Source: Croceicoccus sp. Ery15 (GTDB taxonomy: Bacteria; Pseudomonadota; Alphaproteobacteria; Sphingomonadales; Sphingomonadaceae). Taken from it: DNA of 64,000 bases. The stretch is from assembly GCF_020985305.1 (NCBI RefSeq), contig NZ_CP087588.1, forward strand, positions 186,001 to 250,000, written 5' to 3'. The first letter of the stretch is position 1, and each line of letters starts with the position of its first letter. The notes beneath the pieces are model-generated. The model saw nothing but the letters and a program-made list of their open reading frames with translations. It made no database searches and was not told the origin of the DNA. The translations under genes were made by a program, and so were the position numbers. Shown here one piece after another: positions 8,106 to 15,639 of this stretch.

Positions 8106-8873
8106 TCAGGGGTTGGGACGTGCTTTGCGTGCCTGGCTCTGGGCCAGGCGATAGCTCTCGCCGTTCATCTCGAGGATGCTGACGTGGTGGGTGAGCCGGT
8201 CGAGGAGCGCGCCTGTCAGGCGCTCGGAACCGAACGTCTCGGTCCATTCGTCGAACGGCAGGTTGCTGGTGATCAGCGTCGAGCCGCGTTCGTAGCGCTG
8301 TGAGATCAGCTCGAACAGCAGTTCCGCGCCGGTTTTGGAGAGGGGCACGAACCCCAGCTCATCGATGATGAGAAGCTTATAGCCGGTCATCTGCTTGTGT
8401 AAGCGCAGTAGGCGGCGTTCGTCGCGTGCCTCCATCATCTCGCTGACCAGCGCGGAAGCAGTGATGAACCCGACCGTCAGGCCCTTCTGGCAGGCCGCCA
8501 GGCCAAGACCGATCGCGACATGGGTCTTGCCGGTCCCCGACGGGCCAAGGGCGATGACGTTCTCGCGACGGGTAATCCAGTCACAACGCGCCAGTTCGAG
8601 CACCTGCATCTTGTTGAGCTTCGGAATGGCGGCAAAGTCGAAGCTGTCGAGGCTCTTGGCGGCCGGGAACCGCGCGGCCTTGATCCGGCGCTCGACCATC
8701 CGGCGTTCCCGGTCGATCAGTTCCAGTTCGACAAGCCGAGCAAGGTAGCGGACATGATCTACGCCCTCTGCTGCGCATTGCCGGGCCAGCTTGTCATGCT
8801 CGCGCAGGAAGGTTGGCAGCTTGAGCGTCTTGAGGTGGCTGGCGAGCAGCAGTTCGGGAGCTTGGCTGCTCAT
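8106..8873 (-). CDS. istB: IS21 transposition helper ATPase IstB (copy 1)
   Basis: 255 aa from ATG 8873. It has the AAA+ Walker A G-P-S-G-T-G-K-T and Walker B L-L-I-I-D-E-L-G-F, then the S-T-L-I-T-S-N-L-P-F-D-E-W sensor region, all standard for IstB/DnaC-like helpers. IstB remodels target DNA and activates IstA. Its ATG overlaps the istA stop as ATGA, the usual coupled order. A longer frame to 8996 exists but lies within istA and is not needed. Confidence 0.95.
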   Translation of the reverse strand: MSSQAPELLLASHLKTLKLPTFLREHDKLARQCAAEGVDHVRYLARLVELELIDRERRMVERRIKAARFPAAKSLDSFDFAAIPKLNKMQVLELARCDWITRRENVIALGPSGTGKTHVAIGLGLAACQKGLTVGFITASALVSEMMEARDERRLLRLHKQMTGYKLLIIDELGFVPLSKTGAELLFELISQRYERGSTLITSNLPFDEWTETFGSERLTGALLDRLTHHVSILEMNGESYRLAQSQARKARPNP

Positions 8874-10360
8874 GCCGCTGCTCCGCCGGTCAACAGCCGC
8901 ATGTACGAGCGCGCCGATGTTGTCTCCACTCTGGCCCTGGGCAGGTAGGGATAGATCGCCATGTCCAGTCGGGGCGGGCGGCGCTCCACCCGGCATAACA
9001 GGAGATGCTTCACCGCATCGAAGCCGATCGCGCCCATATCAAGGGCCTGCTTCACCGCGCCATGCAGATCGGCCAGAGCGAAGCTCTCCAGCAGGCGCAG
9101 TACCTGCACATATTCGCGCCGGCCATGCTTGCCCATGCGCGTCTCCATCAGCCGGCGCAGCGTTGTAAATACCTCGGGCAGGTCCCAGCCCTGCAATGGT
9201 GCGGCCTGATCGAGGGCATTGATCTTCTGTTCGATCAGGGGAAGGTAATGGATCGGATCGAAGATCACATCCTCGCGCTCGTAGCTGCGCACATGGCGGG
9301 CAATGATCTCGCCCCGGCAACCGATCACCACCTCGTCGACATAGCCCCTGATCCACACCTCCTGGTGGCCGAAGCGCACCGGCACCGAGTAATCGTTGGT
9401 CCGGTAACGCACCAGCGCCTGCGATGAGACCTGGCCGCTGGTCTGGTCACAGGCCTCGAAGGGGGAAGCCGGCAGTTCCTGCATCGCCGCCAGATCGCGC
9501 CGCAGCCTCTCGCCAATCGTCTCACTCTCGCCCCGCAGCCGGTCGTTCTGCCGTTTGCGGCATTGCTCCTCGAGCCACAGGTTGAACGCCTCCCATGTCG
9601 GGAACCGGGGGATCGGCACCATGAAGTTGCGCCGGCAATAGCCGACAAGGCCTTCAACGCCGCCCTTATCGTTACCCTTGCCGGGGCGGCCGTAACGATC
9701 ACGGATCAGGTAGTGCGACAGGAAGGCGCTGAACAGCCTCGCGCGCAGCCGCGTCCCGTCAGGCAGGATCTTCGAGACCAGGCAGCGGTCGTTGTCGTAG
9801 ACGATCGACAGCGGCACCGCGCCGAAGAACGCAAAGGCGTGGACATGGCCGTCCATCCAGGCCTCGGCAACGGCAGCCGGATAGGCGCGTACGTAGCAGG
9901 CGTCGCTGTGCGGCAGATCGAGCACGAAGAAGTGCGCCTTCTGCTCCACCCCGCCGATCTCGACCAGAGCTTCTCCAAAATCTGCCTGCCCATGGCCGGG
10001 TGCGTGTGCCAGCGGCACGAACATCTCCCGGCTGCGCTGATCCCGATCCCGGATGTAATCCTTGATGATCGTGTAGCCTCCGGTGAAGCCATGCTCTTCG
10101 CGAAGGCGATCGAACACACGCTTCGCCGTATGGCGCTGCTTGCGCGGGACCGACCGGTCCCCATCCAGCCAGCCGTCGATGATCGGTATGAACGCTTCCA
10201 GCTTCGGTCGCCGCACCGGGGCGCTGCGACGGTAACCGGGCGGCTCGGAATACGACAGCATCTTGCGGACCGTGTCGCGCGATATGTTGAAATGCTTCGC
10301 TGCCGCCCGGGCGCTCATGCCGCCCGCGCAGGCAAGACGAACCTTCAGGTAAAGTTCCAC
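8870..10360 (-). CDS. istA: IS21 transposase IstA (copy 1)
   Basis: 496 aa. The N-terminal HTH reads M-S-A-R-A-A-A-K-H-F-N-I-S-R-D-T-V-R-K (about 15-33). The DDE core shows G-Q-A-D-F-G-E-A (first Asp), P-L-S-I-V-Y-D-N-D (second Asp) and N-D-K-G-G-V-E-G (Glu). A C-terminal DNA-binding region with Y-S-V-P-V follows. Full length for the family, with no visible lesion, so this copy should be active in principle. Confidence 0.95.
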   Translation of the reverse strand: MELYLKVRLACAGGMSARAAAKHFNISRDTVRKMLSYSEPPGYRRSAPVRRPKLEAFIPIIDGWLDGDRSVPRKQRHTAKRVFDRLREEHGFTGGYTIIKDYIRDRDQRSREMFVPLAHAPGHGQADFGEALVEIGGVEQKAHFFVLDLPHSDACYVRAYPAAVAEAWMDGHVHAFAFFGAVPLSIVYDNDRCLVSKILPDGTRLRARLFSAFLSHYLIRDRYGRPGKGNDKGGVEGLVGYCRRNFMVPIPRFPTWEAFNLWLEEQCRKRQNDRLRGESETIGERLRRDLAAMQELPASPFEACDQTSGQVSSQALVRYRTNDYSVPVRFGHQEVWIRGYVDEVVIGCRGEIIARHVRSYEREDVIFDPIHYLPLIEQKINALDQAAPLQGWDLPEVFTTLRRLMETRMGKHGRREYVQVLRLLESFALADLHGAVKQALDMGAIGFDAVKHLLLCRVERRPPRLDMAIYPYLPRARVETTSARSYMRLLTGGAAA

Positions 10361-10483
10361 GGTGTAAATCCCTCATCCCTCCTCGCCAGCATCGCGAAAA
10401 GGGAAAAAGTGGACGACTTTTACGCCGCCCGCAGCAGCACTTCGCCGCCGCTACCGTGGTCTAATTTTGCACCGCCGTTCTCA

Positions 10484-11714
10484 CTCGATGGTCGGCAATG
10501 CCGACAAGGAAAAGCTCGTGCGGCTTGCGAACCTGCTTCAGCTAGACCGCTTCGCCAGCATCGGCGACAGGAAGCAATTGGGCGCTGTCGATGCGGGCAA
10601 ACCCTTCGACGTCATGCAGAAGGCTGGTGTTGAAACCGCGATCATGAGCACCAATCTGCGCGCCCGAGAAAGAGCGCTGCGCGATGCGCAATATGCAGCG
10701 CAAGGCGGACATATTGATAAAGCCTTGCGGCATCTCGGGCCACATGTCGTTGCGTCGGGTAATGCAGCTGCCGTCGATGCTGCGGCGGCATGGCTCTCGC
10801 TATCGCCGGCCGAGCGCGAGGTAACCGCGATCTATGCATCGGGTCGCAACTTGCGCGGACAGGTCAACGAAGCGGTCCAGACCGGACTCAAAGCCAATGG
10901 AGAATTGGGGCCGGGTTCGATGCGGCTGAATGTCCTTTCGCGCGTCAATCTGACGCGCGAGGAAATGCGCTATGCGCGCAGCTATGCGGCCGGCATGGTG
11001 CTCGAAGTCGATCGCCGGCAACGGGCGCAGGGGCTTCAGAAAGGCCGCTATGAGGTGATCACGACCGATCCTTCCCGCGAACGCGTGACCCTGCAGAACG
11101 GGAAGGGCAAACGCATTGAATTCCGGCCGGGTCAGATGCGCCCGCAAGGCGAGCAGGATTCCCTGCGGGTTTTCGAGCTTCGCCCTCTCGAAATCCATGA
11201 CGGCGATCGCATTCGCTGGACCGCGACCGATCAAAAGCGCGGGCTCTTGAATGCCGATCAGGCGCGCATCGTGGCGGTCGATGGGAAATCGGTGACAGTG
11301 AAAACCTCGCTCGGTGTCGAACACCAGCTGGGGCTAAAGGATCCCATGCTTGAGCGGCTTGATCTCGCCTATGCGCTCAACGCGCATATGGCGCAGGGCC
11401 TGACCTCCGACCGCGGGATCGCCGTCATGGACAGCCGCGAACGCAATCTCGCGAATCAGCAGACATTTCTCGTGACGATAACCCGTCTACGCGACGGCCT
11501 CACCCTGTTTGTCGACAATGCCGACAGGCTCGAAGCCGCAGTCGAGCGCAATCCGGGCATGAAGCGCTCGGCGCTCGAGACGGTCGACCTGCTGCGCCAT
11601 GCCGCAGCCACCGGTCAGGCCAAGGGAAGGACGCCCGATCCGTCGCAAGCACCCGCCCGCGAGCCGCCCGAACTCGACCGCTCGATCACCAAGCCCTTCG
11701 AAATCGGGATCTAG
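10484..11714 (+). pseudogene. traI: MobF-family relaxase/helicase (TraI/TrwC-like), C-terminal remnant cut by IS21
   Basis: The frame enters from IS21 at 10484 directly in a helicase motif (S-M-V-G-N-A-D-K-E-K-L) and carries I-G-D-R-K-Q-L-G-A-V-D-A-G-K-P-F, the superfamily-1 RecD-like motif III region of TraI. Further on, L-A-Y-A-L-N-A-H-M-A-Q-G-L-T and F-L-V-T-I-T-R-L-R-D-G correspond to the last helicase motifs. About 405 aa remain. Full relaxases of this type are about 900-1000 aa or more, so the catalytic relaxase domain and Walker A are missing. With the relaxase domain gone, this element cannot nick its own oriT unless another copy exists. Confidence 0.85.
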
Positions 11715-12355
11715 CGCAATGCGCGGCCGAACCAGAGCACGCGGCCCACGATATTGATTGTGCGCTTCTCCAGCCCGCGCCAGCTGGGATAGGCGGGATT
11801 GTCGCTCAGCACCGAGACGCGCTTACCCTGCGGCTCGATCGCGACCCGCTTGACGCTCAGCATATCGTCCATGCGCAGGACATAGATTCCGTCGCGCAGC
11901 CGGGCCTGGCCGTCGCTCAAATCGACCATGACCTCGTCGCCATTGGCCAGCGTCGGCGCCATGGAATCGCCATGCACGGCGATGATCGAAAGGCTGCTTG
12001 CCTTGCTCGCCGTCAGCCGGCGCAGCCAGTTCTCGTCGAACCCGAACTGGGCACATTTGGCTTCCATCTCGGCGAGCGCGCCGTGTCCCGCCGAGGCCTC
12101 GACATCGAGAATGGGCACATGGACCAGTTCGACCACTGGGCCTGCGCGACGCTCGGGCGCGCCGAGGACTTTCTCGTCCACCCCGAAGAAGCGCGCCAGA
12201 ACCGCGCGATCCTGCTCGTCCAATTGCCGGGGGCTGCCGCGCCGGATGTACTGCTGGATATAGGCCGCATTGCGTCCCAGGAGCCGGGAAACCGAAGAAT
12301 AGTTGCAGCCTCTTTGCTGGATCAGTTCGTCCAGAGCTCTACGCGCATCGTCCAT
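11711..12355 (-). CDS. LexA-like repressor: HTH plus S24 peptidase domain, 214 aa
   Basis: The N-terminal 60 residues form an HTH-like domain (L-I-Q-Q-R-G-C-N-Y-S-S-V-S-R-L-L-G-R-N). The C-terminal S24 domain contains A-V-H-G-D-S-M-A-P-T-L (catalytic Ser in G-D-S-M) and V-L-R-M-D-D-M-L-S-V-K-R (catalytic Lys). Such repressors cleave themselves when RecA is activated, so the genes they control respond to DNA damage. The gene faces the relaxase remnant tail to tail (4-base overlap of stops) and is divergent from a 57-aa gene. Three overlapping TCCTA/TAGGA palindromes just upstream probably form its operator. Confidence 0.88.
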   Translation of the reverse strand: MDDARRALDELIQQRGCNYSSVSRLLGRNAAYIQQYIRRGSPRQLDEQDRAVLARFFGVDEKVLGAPERRAGPVVELVHVPILDVEASAGHGALAEMEAKCAQFGFDENWLRRLTASKASSLSIIAVHGDSMAPTLANGDEVMVDLSDGQARLRDGIYVLRMDDMLSVKRVAIEPQGKRVSVLSDNPAYPSWRGLEKRTINIVGRVLWFGRALR

Positions 12356-12380
12356 CGCTGTTGGTCCTGTTGCGTCAGTC

Positions 12381-12418
12381 TAGGAATTTCTGTCCTAGAC
12401 TATAGGAACCCTTCCTAT
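12381..12418. promoter_or_regulatory. Operator cluster in the S24 repressor / small-gene divergent promoter
   Basis: Two 17-bp inverted repeats, TAGGAATTTCTGTCCTA (12381-12397) and ATAGGAACCCTTCCTAT (12402-12418), share the half-site TAGGA/TCCTA. A third palindrome TCCTAGACTATAGGA (12393-12407) is formed between them. They begin 26 bases upstream of the repressor ATG and end 43 bases before the divergent small gene, so one repressor could control both. Confidence 0.7.
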
Positions 12419-12461
12419 TAAGAACAAATTAAGAACGCAAGCAGAAAGTGAGTCGAGGTCG

Positions 12462-12635
12462 ATGGAGCTTTTGGAGCAGATTGAAACCTACATGGCGCAC
12501 ACCGGAATGCGGGCGAGTACCTTCGGGAGAACGGTCGTCGCAGACCCTCGTTTCGTGCAGGACCTTCGCGCCGGGCGGCGACCGAGGCTCAAGACGCGGC
12601 AACGTGTGTCGCAATATTTGACGGGTGACTGTTGA
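12462..12635 (+). CDS. Small putative DNA-binding protein, 57 aa
   Basis: ATG 12462 to TGA 12633-12635, divergent from the S24 repressor. Residues begin M-E-L-L-E-Q-I-E-T-Y and continue M-R-A-S-T-F-G-R-T-V-V-A-D-P-R-F-V-Q-D-L-R-A-G-R, which resembles a helix-turn-helix with a F-V-x-D-L-R-x-G-R recognition helix. I recall very similar small alphaproteobacterial proteins of unassigned role (family knowledge, not checked). GTGAG about 12 bases upstream is a modest ribosome site. Position behind the palindromes suggests a repressor-controlled regulator, Cro-like in arrangement. Confidence 0.6.
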   Translation: MELLEQIETYMAHTGMRASTFGRTVVADPRFVQDLRAGRRPRLKTRQRVSQYLTGDC

Positions 12636-12712
12636 GCGGGAATGATTGGAAGGCCAAAGCTATGAAAGGGTAATGCCCCTTTGCGCCCATTGGGCCAGAC
12701 GTTCGGTTGCAC

Positions 12713-12741
12713 TTGAGCCGAGCGCGTTGGCGCGTTATAAC
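12713..12741 (+). promoter_or_regulatory. Sigma70-type promoter of the AbrB/Doc pair, apparently leaderless
   Basis: TTGAGC (12713-12718) and TATAAC (12736-12741) are separated by 17 bases. The antitoxin ATG starts at 12748, 7 bases after the -10 box, about where transcription should begin, and no ribosome site is present. The spacer holds CGCGTTGGCGCG and the -10 lies in the palindrome GTTATAAC, both possible operator sites for the antitoxin. Confidence 0.5.
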
Positions 12742-12747
12742 CATCGT

Positions 12748-12975
12748 ATGAACGCGAGCCTTAAGATCACTAAAATCGGTAATTCTGCCGGTGTGGTTCT
12801 GCCCAAGGAACTGCTTGCCACGCTTCGGGCGGGCGTGGGTGATACTCTATACGTTTCTGAGACGCCCGAAGGAATCCGCATTACCGTGTCGGACCCGTCG
12901 TTCGAAGCCAAAATGGCTGTGGCAGAACGTATTATGCGTGAAGACAGGGATATCCTGCGCGCACTAGCGAAGTAA
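12748..12975 (+). CDS. AbrB/MazE-type antitoxin, 75 aa
   Basis: The protein opens with the swapped-hairpin AbrB signature: L-K-I-T-K-I-G-N-S-A-G-V-V-L-P-K-E-L-L (residues 4-22), then D-T-L-Y-V-S-E-T-P-E-G-I-R-I. The C-terminal 25 residues are charged and helical, as expected for the toxin-binding tail. It precedes the Doc toxin gene by one base. It should bind its own promoter DNA and neutralise Doc. ATG 12748 is chosen because the AbrB fold begins there; a longer in-frame start would add residues with no similarity to the family. Confidence 0.87.
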   Translation: MNASLKITKIGNSAGVVLPKELLATLRAGVGDTLYVSETPEGIRITVSDPSFEAKMAVAERIMREDRDILRALAK

Positions 12976-12976
12976 A

Positions 12977-13369
12977 ATGGTGCAAACATCCGAACCGGTC
13001 TGGATCGAGACCGAACTGGCGCTTGCCATTCATGATCGTCAATTGGCGGAGCATGGCGGCCCCATCGGACTGCGCGATGCGGATGCATTGGAATCTGCTT
13101 TAGCCCGTCCTCGCAATCAGTGGGCTTATGGCGATACCGATCTCTGCAAACTCGCTGCTGCATACGCCTATGGTCTGGCCCGTAACCATCCATTCACGGA
13201 TGGCAATAAGCGGACTGCCTGGGTGCTCGCGCGGCTTTTTCTGGCGCTGAATGGCTATAAGATTACCTATAAACCAGAAGATGCAGTCCGGATGGTACTT
13301 CAGCTTGCCTCAGGCGAACTCGATGAGGGGGCTATTGCCGAGTGGCTGACGACCAGGCAGGTCGAGTGA
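12977..13369 (+). CDS. doc: Doc-family (Fic fold) toxin, 130 aa
   Basis: The Fic/Doc motif H-P-F-T-D-G-N-K-R is intact at residues 71-79, preceded by A-A-A-Y-A-Y-G-L-A-R-N as in Doc proteins. The N-terminal H-D-R-Q-L-A-E-H-G-G-P-I-G-L-R-D segment is also typical. The GNKR rather than GNGR form marks the kinase-like Doc branch, which inactivates EF-Tu by phosphorylation (known for phage P1 Doc). Doc usually pairs with a Phd antitoxin; here the partner is AbrB-like. It could stabilise the plasmid segment between the two IS21 copies. Confidence 0.9.
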   Translation: MVQTSEPVWIETELALAIHDRQLAEHGGPIGLRDADALESALARPRNQWAYGDTDLCKLAAAYAYGLARNHPFTDGNKRTAWVLARLFLALNGYKITYKPEDAVRMVLQLASGELDEGAIAEWLTTRQVE

Positions 13370-13545
13370 GCCGAAAGAGCGGCAACGCAGTTTCCAGTAG
13401 TTTTCCTGTCGGACAACCTGCCTGCCGTACATTCGGTCATCTACACGCGATGTAACGGCCTTCAGTGGTATCAACCTCGCGCCAACCATTGGCGAATGCG
13501 TTGCAGTCAGCGTGATGTCTGTTCCGCACGCGCCGCTACGCGCTC

Positions 13546-14268
13546 CTATTTGTTGAAACCCAGTGAAGTGCGAATGCTATCGAGATCGAAGTTATCATAT
13601 CGATGGCGGCGGCTTGCCAGATAGGACTGGGCTTTGCCGGAACGGATGAGTTCGAAGATTTTGATTTTTGCATCGATGATGCTGTCGAACCTTTGCTTGC
13701 CCAGAACATTGTTCATCGCGATGCCGAAACCATCGGTGGTTTCACGAACTTCGACCAGAATTCCTTTTTGGCTGATTACATGTGTTCCGTCAGGCCTGAT
13801 CTTCCAACGCTTTGAACCCACAAAGCGCTTTTTCGCATCGATCGATTTCAGGTAGATCTCGTGATATTTACTCGCGTCATTTGTTTAAGTTAGATGGTCG
13901 CAGCAATCGGTTCCGACGGCCATCGCGCCCCATGCTTCATGTTCGATCGCATAAACGTAGCGAATTTCGGTTCCGCACAACTCGCAGTTACCATCCAACT
14001 CGCCCAAATCATCAACGCCAACCCACTTCCATCCGTCACGCGGCATGACATGACCATGCTCTTCGGCATGGCACCCTTTGCAAAGGGCTTCGCAGTCTGT
14101 CGTTTCATAATCCCACGGCAATCGCCCGCGAATGTATCGTTTGTGATGCACTTGCAGTACTACGTCGTCGTCTCTGCCCGAACGGAGACAACGGAAACAA
14201 CAGCCGTTGTGTAATTTGATAACGTCCTTTCGAAACGCAATCCAATTGGCGTGGCGGTATTGCTTCAT
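13546..14268 (-). pseudogene. HNH endonuclease-like gene interrupted by one in-frame stop
   Basis: The first part (14268 to the stop at 13885-13887) encodes V-H-H-K-R-Y-I-R-G-R-L-P-W-D-Y-E and A-L-C-K-G-C-H-A-E-E-H with an upstream C-C-F-R-C knuckle, a clear HNH nuclease fold. A second Cys pair (C-E-L-C) and D-C-C-D follow. After the TAA the same frame continues open, without any shift, for 112 codons to 13546 (Y-H-E-I-Y-L-K-S-I-D-A-K-K-R-F, then K-I-R-P-D-G-T-H-V-I). This suggests one protein of about 240 aa split by a nonsense mutation. Only a GTG at 13821 could restart the second part. The 5' part alone keeps the nuclease motif. Confidence 0.65.
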
Positions 14269-14470
14269 AGCTTGTCTCACTTCCCATCATAACGCACTGC
14301 GCTGTGCTTTTTGAAGGGGAAGGGGAATTTGAAAATCTGTGACTTTTGCACCGGTTTTGCTACGAATGTTCGACCGACTGCGACGTTCCTGAACGCATTT
14401 AGCTTCCCATATGAAATAATGCAGCGACAGGGCGGCTGACACGTTTCTGAATGAAGACTAATAGTTACTG

Positions 14471-14745
14471 ATGCAGGTCAATCAGCCTATTCCCGATTCC
14501 GATGATGTATGGGCTCTGTCGTTGGAAGGTGGCCTGCGCATCAGGGCAACCGCCAGCCCAGCATCGCCCATAGTCGATGAATTTTTCGAAGCCTATGAAC
14601 GCGCTTTCGTGCTTCCCGACGAGAAGGAGGATATCGCGGGGTTTCGTGCCTGCCTTGCGATGAATGAAGACAGGGGGTGTTCCGGTCCGCCATCGCACCG
14701 CGAACTCATCGCTGTTATCGAGGATGACGGGGGAACCCTGCTGGG
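14471..14745 (+). pseudogene. N-terminal fragment of an unknown, possibly acetyltransferase-like, gene cut by IS21 copy 2
   Basis: About 92 codons from ATG 14471 run into the IS21 left end at 14746, after which 17 codons and the stop come from the IS. The fragment has F-F-E-A-Y-E-R-A-F-V-L-P-D-E-K-E-D and R-E-L-I-A-V-I-E-D-D-G-G-T-L-L-G; the second piece resembles the start of a GNAT fold, but the call is weak. The 200 bases upstream (14281-14470) hold no gene. The missing 3' part is not found on the far side of the IS, so more than a simple insertion took place. Confidence 0.45.
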
Positions 14746-14799
14746 TGTCAACGGCGGCGTAAAAGTCGTCCATTGGGCGGAGCAAAACCAGGCCACTTG

Positions 14800-14860
14800 A
14801 TCCGGGTGTTGGCGAGCGCCGGGAGGGCGTAGCCCGAGCGGGGGTCGCCAACACCCGGAT
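14800..14860. repeat. 16-bp inverted repeat inside IS21 copy 2
   Basis: Second example of the perfect hairpin seen in copy 1 (arms 14800-14815 and 14845-14860), in the same place between the terminal repeat and istB. Confidence 0.8.
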
Positions 14861-14871
14861 TGCCGTTTCTG

Positions 14872-15639
14872 TCAGGGGTTGGGACGTGCTTTGCGTGCCT
14901 GGCTCTGGGCCAGGCGATAGCTCTCGCCGTTCATCTCGAGGATGCTGACGTGGTGGGTGAGCCGGTCGAGGAGCGCGCCTGTCAGGCGCTCGGAACCGAA
15001 CGTCTCGGTCCATTCGTCGAACGGCAGGTTGCTGGTGATCAGCGTCGAGCCGCGTTCGTAGCGCTGTGAGATCAGCTCGAACAGCAGTTCCGCGCCGGTT
15101 TTGGAGAGGGGCACGAACCCCAGCTCATCGATGATGAGAAGCTTATAGCCGGTCATCTGCTTGTGTAAGCGCAGTAGGCGGCGTTCGTCGCGTGCCTCCA
15201 TCATCTCGCTGACCAGCGCGGAAGCAGTGATGAACCCGACCGTCAGGCCCTTCTGGCAGGCCGCCAGGCCAAGACCGATCGCGACATGGGTCTTGCCGGT
15301 CCCCGACGGGCCAAGGGCGATGACGTTCTCGCGACGGGTAATCCAGTCACAACGCGCCAGTTCGAGCACCTGCATCTTGTTGAGCTTCGGAATGGCGGCA
15401 AAGTCGAAGCTGTCGAGGCTCTTGGCGGCCGGGAACCGCGCGGCCTTGATCCGGCGCTCGACCATCCGGCGTTCCCGGTCGATCAGTTCCAGTTCGACAA
15501 GCCGAGCAAGGTAGCGGACATGATCTACGCCCTCTGCTGCGCATTGCCGGGCCAGCTTGTCATGCTCGCGCAGGAAGGTTGGCAGCTTGAGCGTCTTGAG
15601 GTGGCTGGCGAGCAGCAGTTCGGGAGCTTGGCTGCTCAT
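14872..15639 (-). CDS. istB: IS21 transposition helper ATPase IstB (copy 2)
   Basis: Translation is identical to copy 1 throughout, including G-P-S-G-T-G-K-T and L-L-I-I-D-E-L. Start ATG 15639 overlaps the istA stop. Identity in several reading frames means the DNA has hardly diverged, pointing to recent duplication. Confidence 0.95.
   Translation of the reverse strand: MSSQAPELLLASHLKTLKLPTFLREHDKLARQCAAEGVDHVRYLARLVELELIDRERRMVERRIKAARFPAAKSLDSFDFAAIPKLNKMQVLELARCDWITRRENVIALGPSGTGKTHVAIGLGLAACQKGLTVGFITASALVSEMMEARDERRLLRLHKQMTGYKLLIIDELGFVPLSKTGAELLFELISQRYERGSTLITSNLPFDEWTETFGSERLTGALLDRLTHHVSILEMNGESYRLAQSQARKARPNP

Larger units (their letters stand above)
7980..10483 (-). mobile_element. 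IS21-family insertion sequence, copy 1 (2504 bp)
   Basis: Boundaries come from comparing the two copies: shared sequence starts at TGTCAACGGCGG (7980) and ends at CCGCCGTTCTCA (10483). The complement of the right end, TGAGAACGGCGG, matches the left end at 10 of 12 bases. An internal repeat of the GCGTAAAAGTCGTCCA type near both ends is the multiple terminal repeat typical of IS21. The flanks (GCGGTCC on the left, CTCGATGG on the right) share no target duplication. It separates the DUF2493 gene from the relaxase remnant. Confidence 0.93.
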
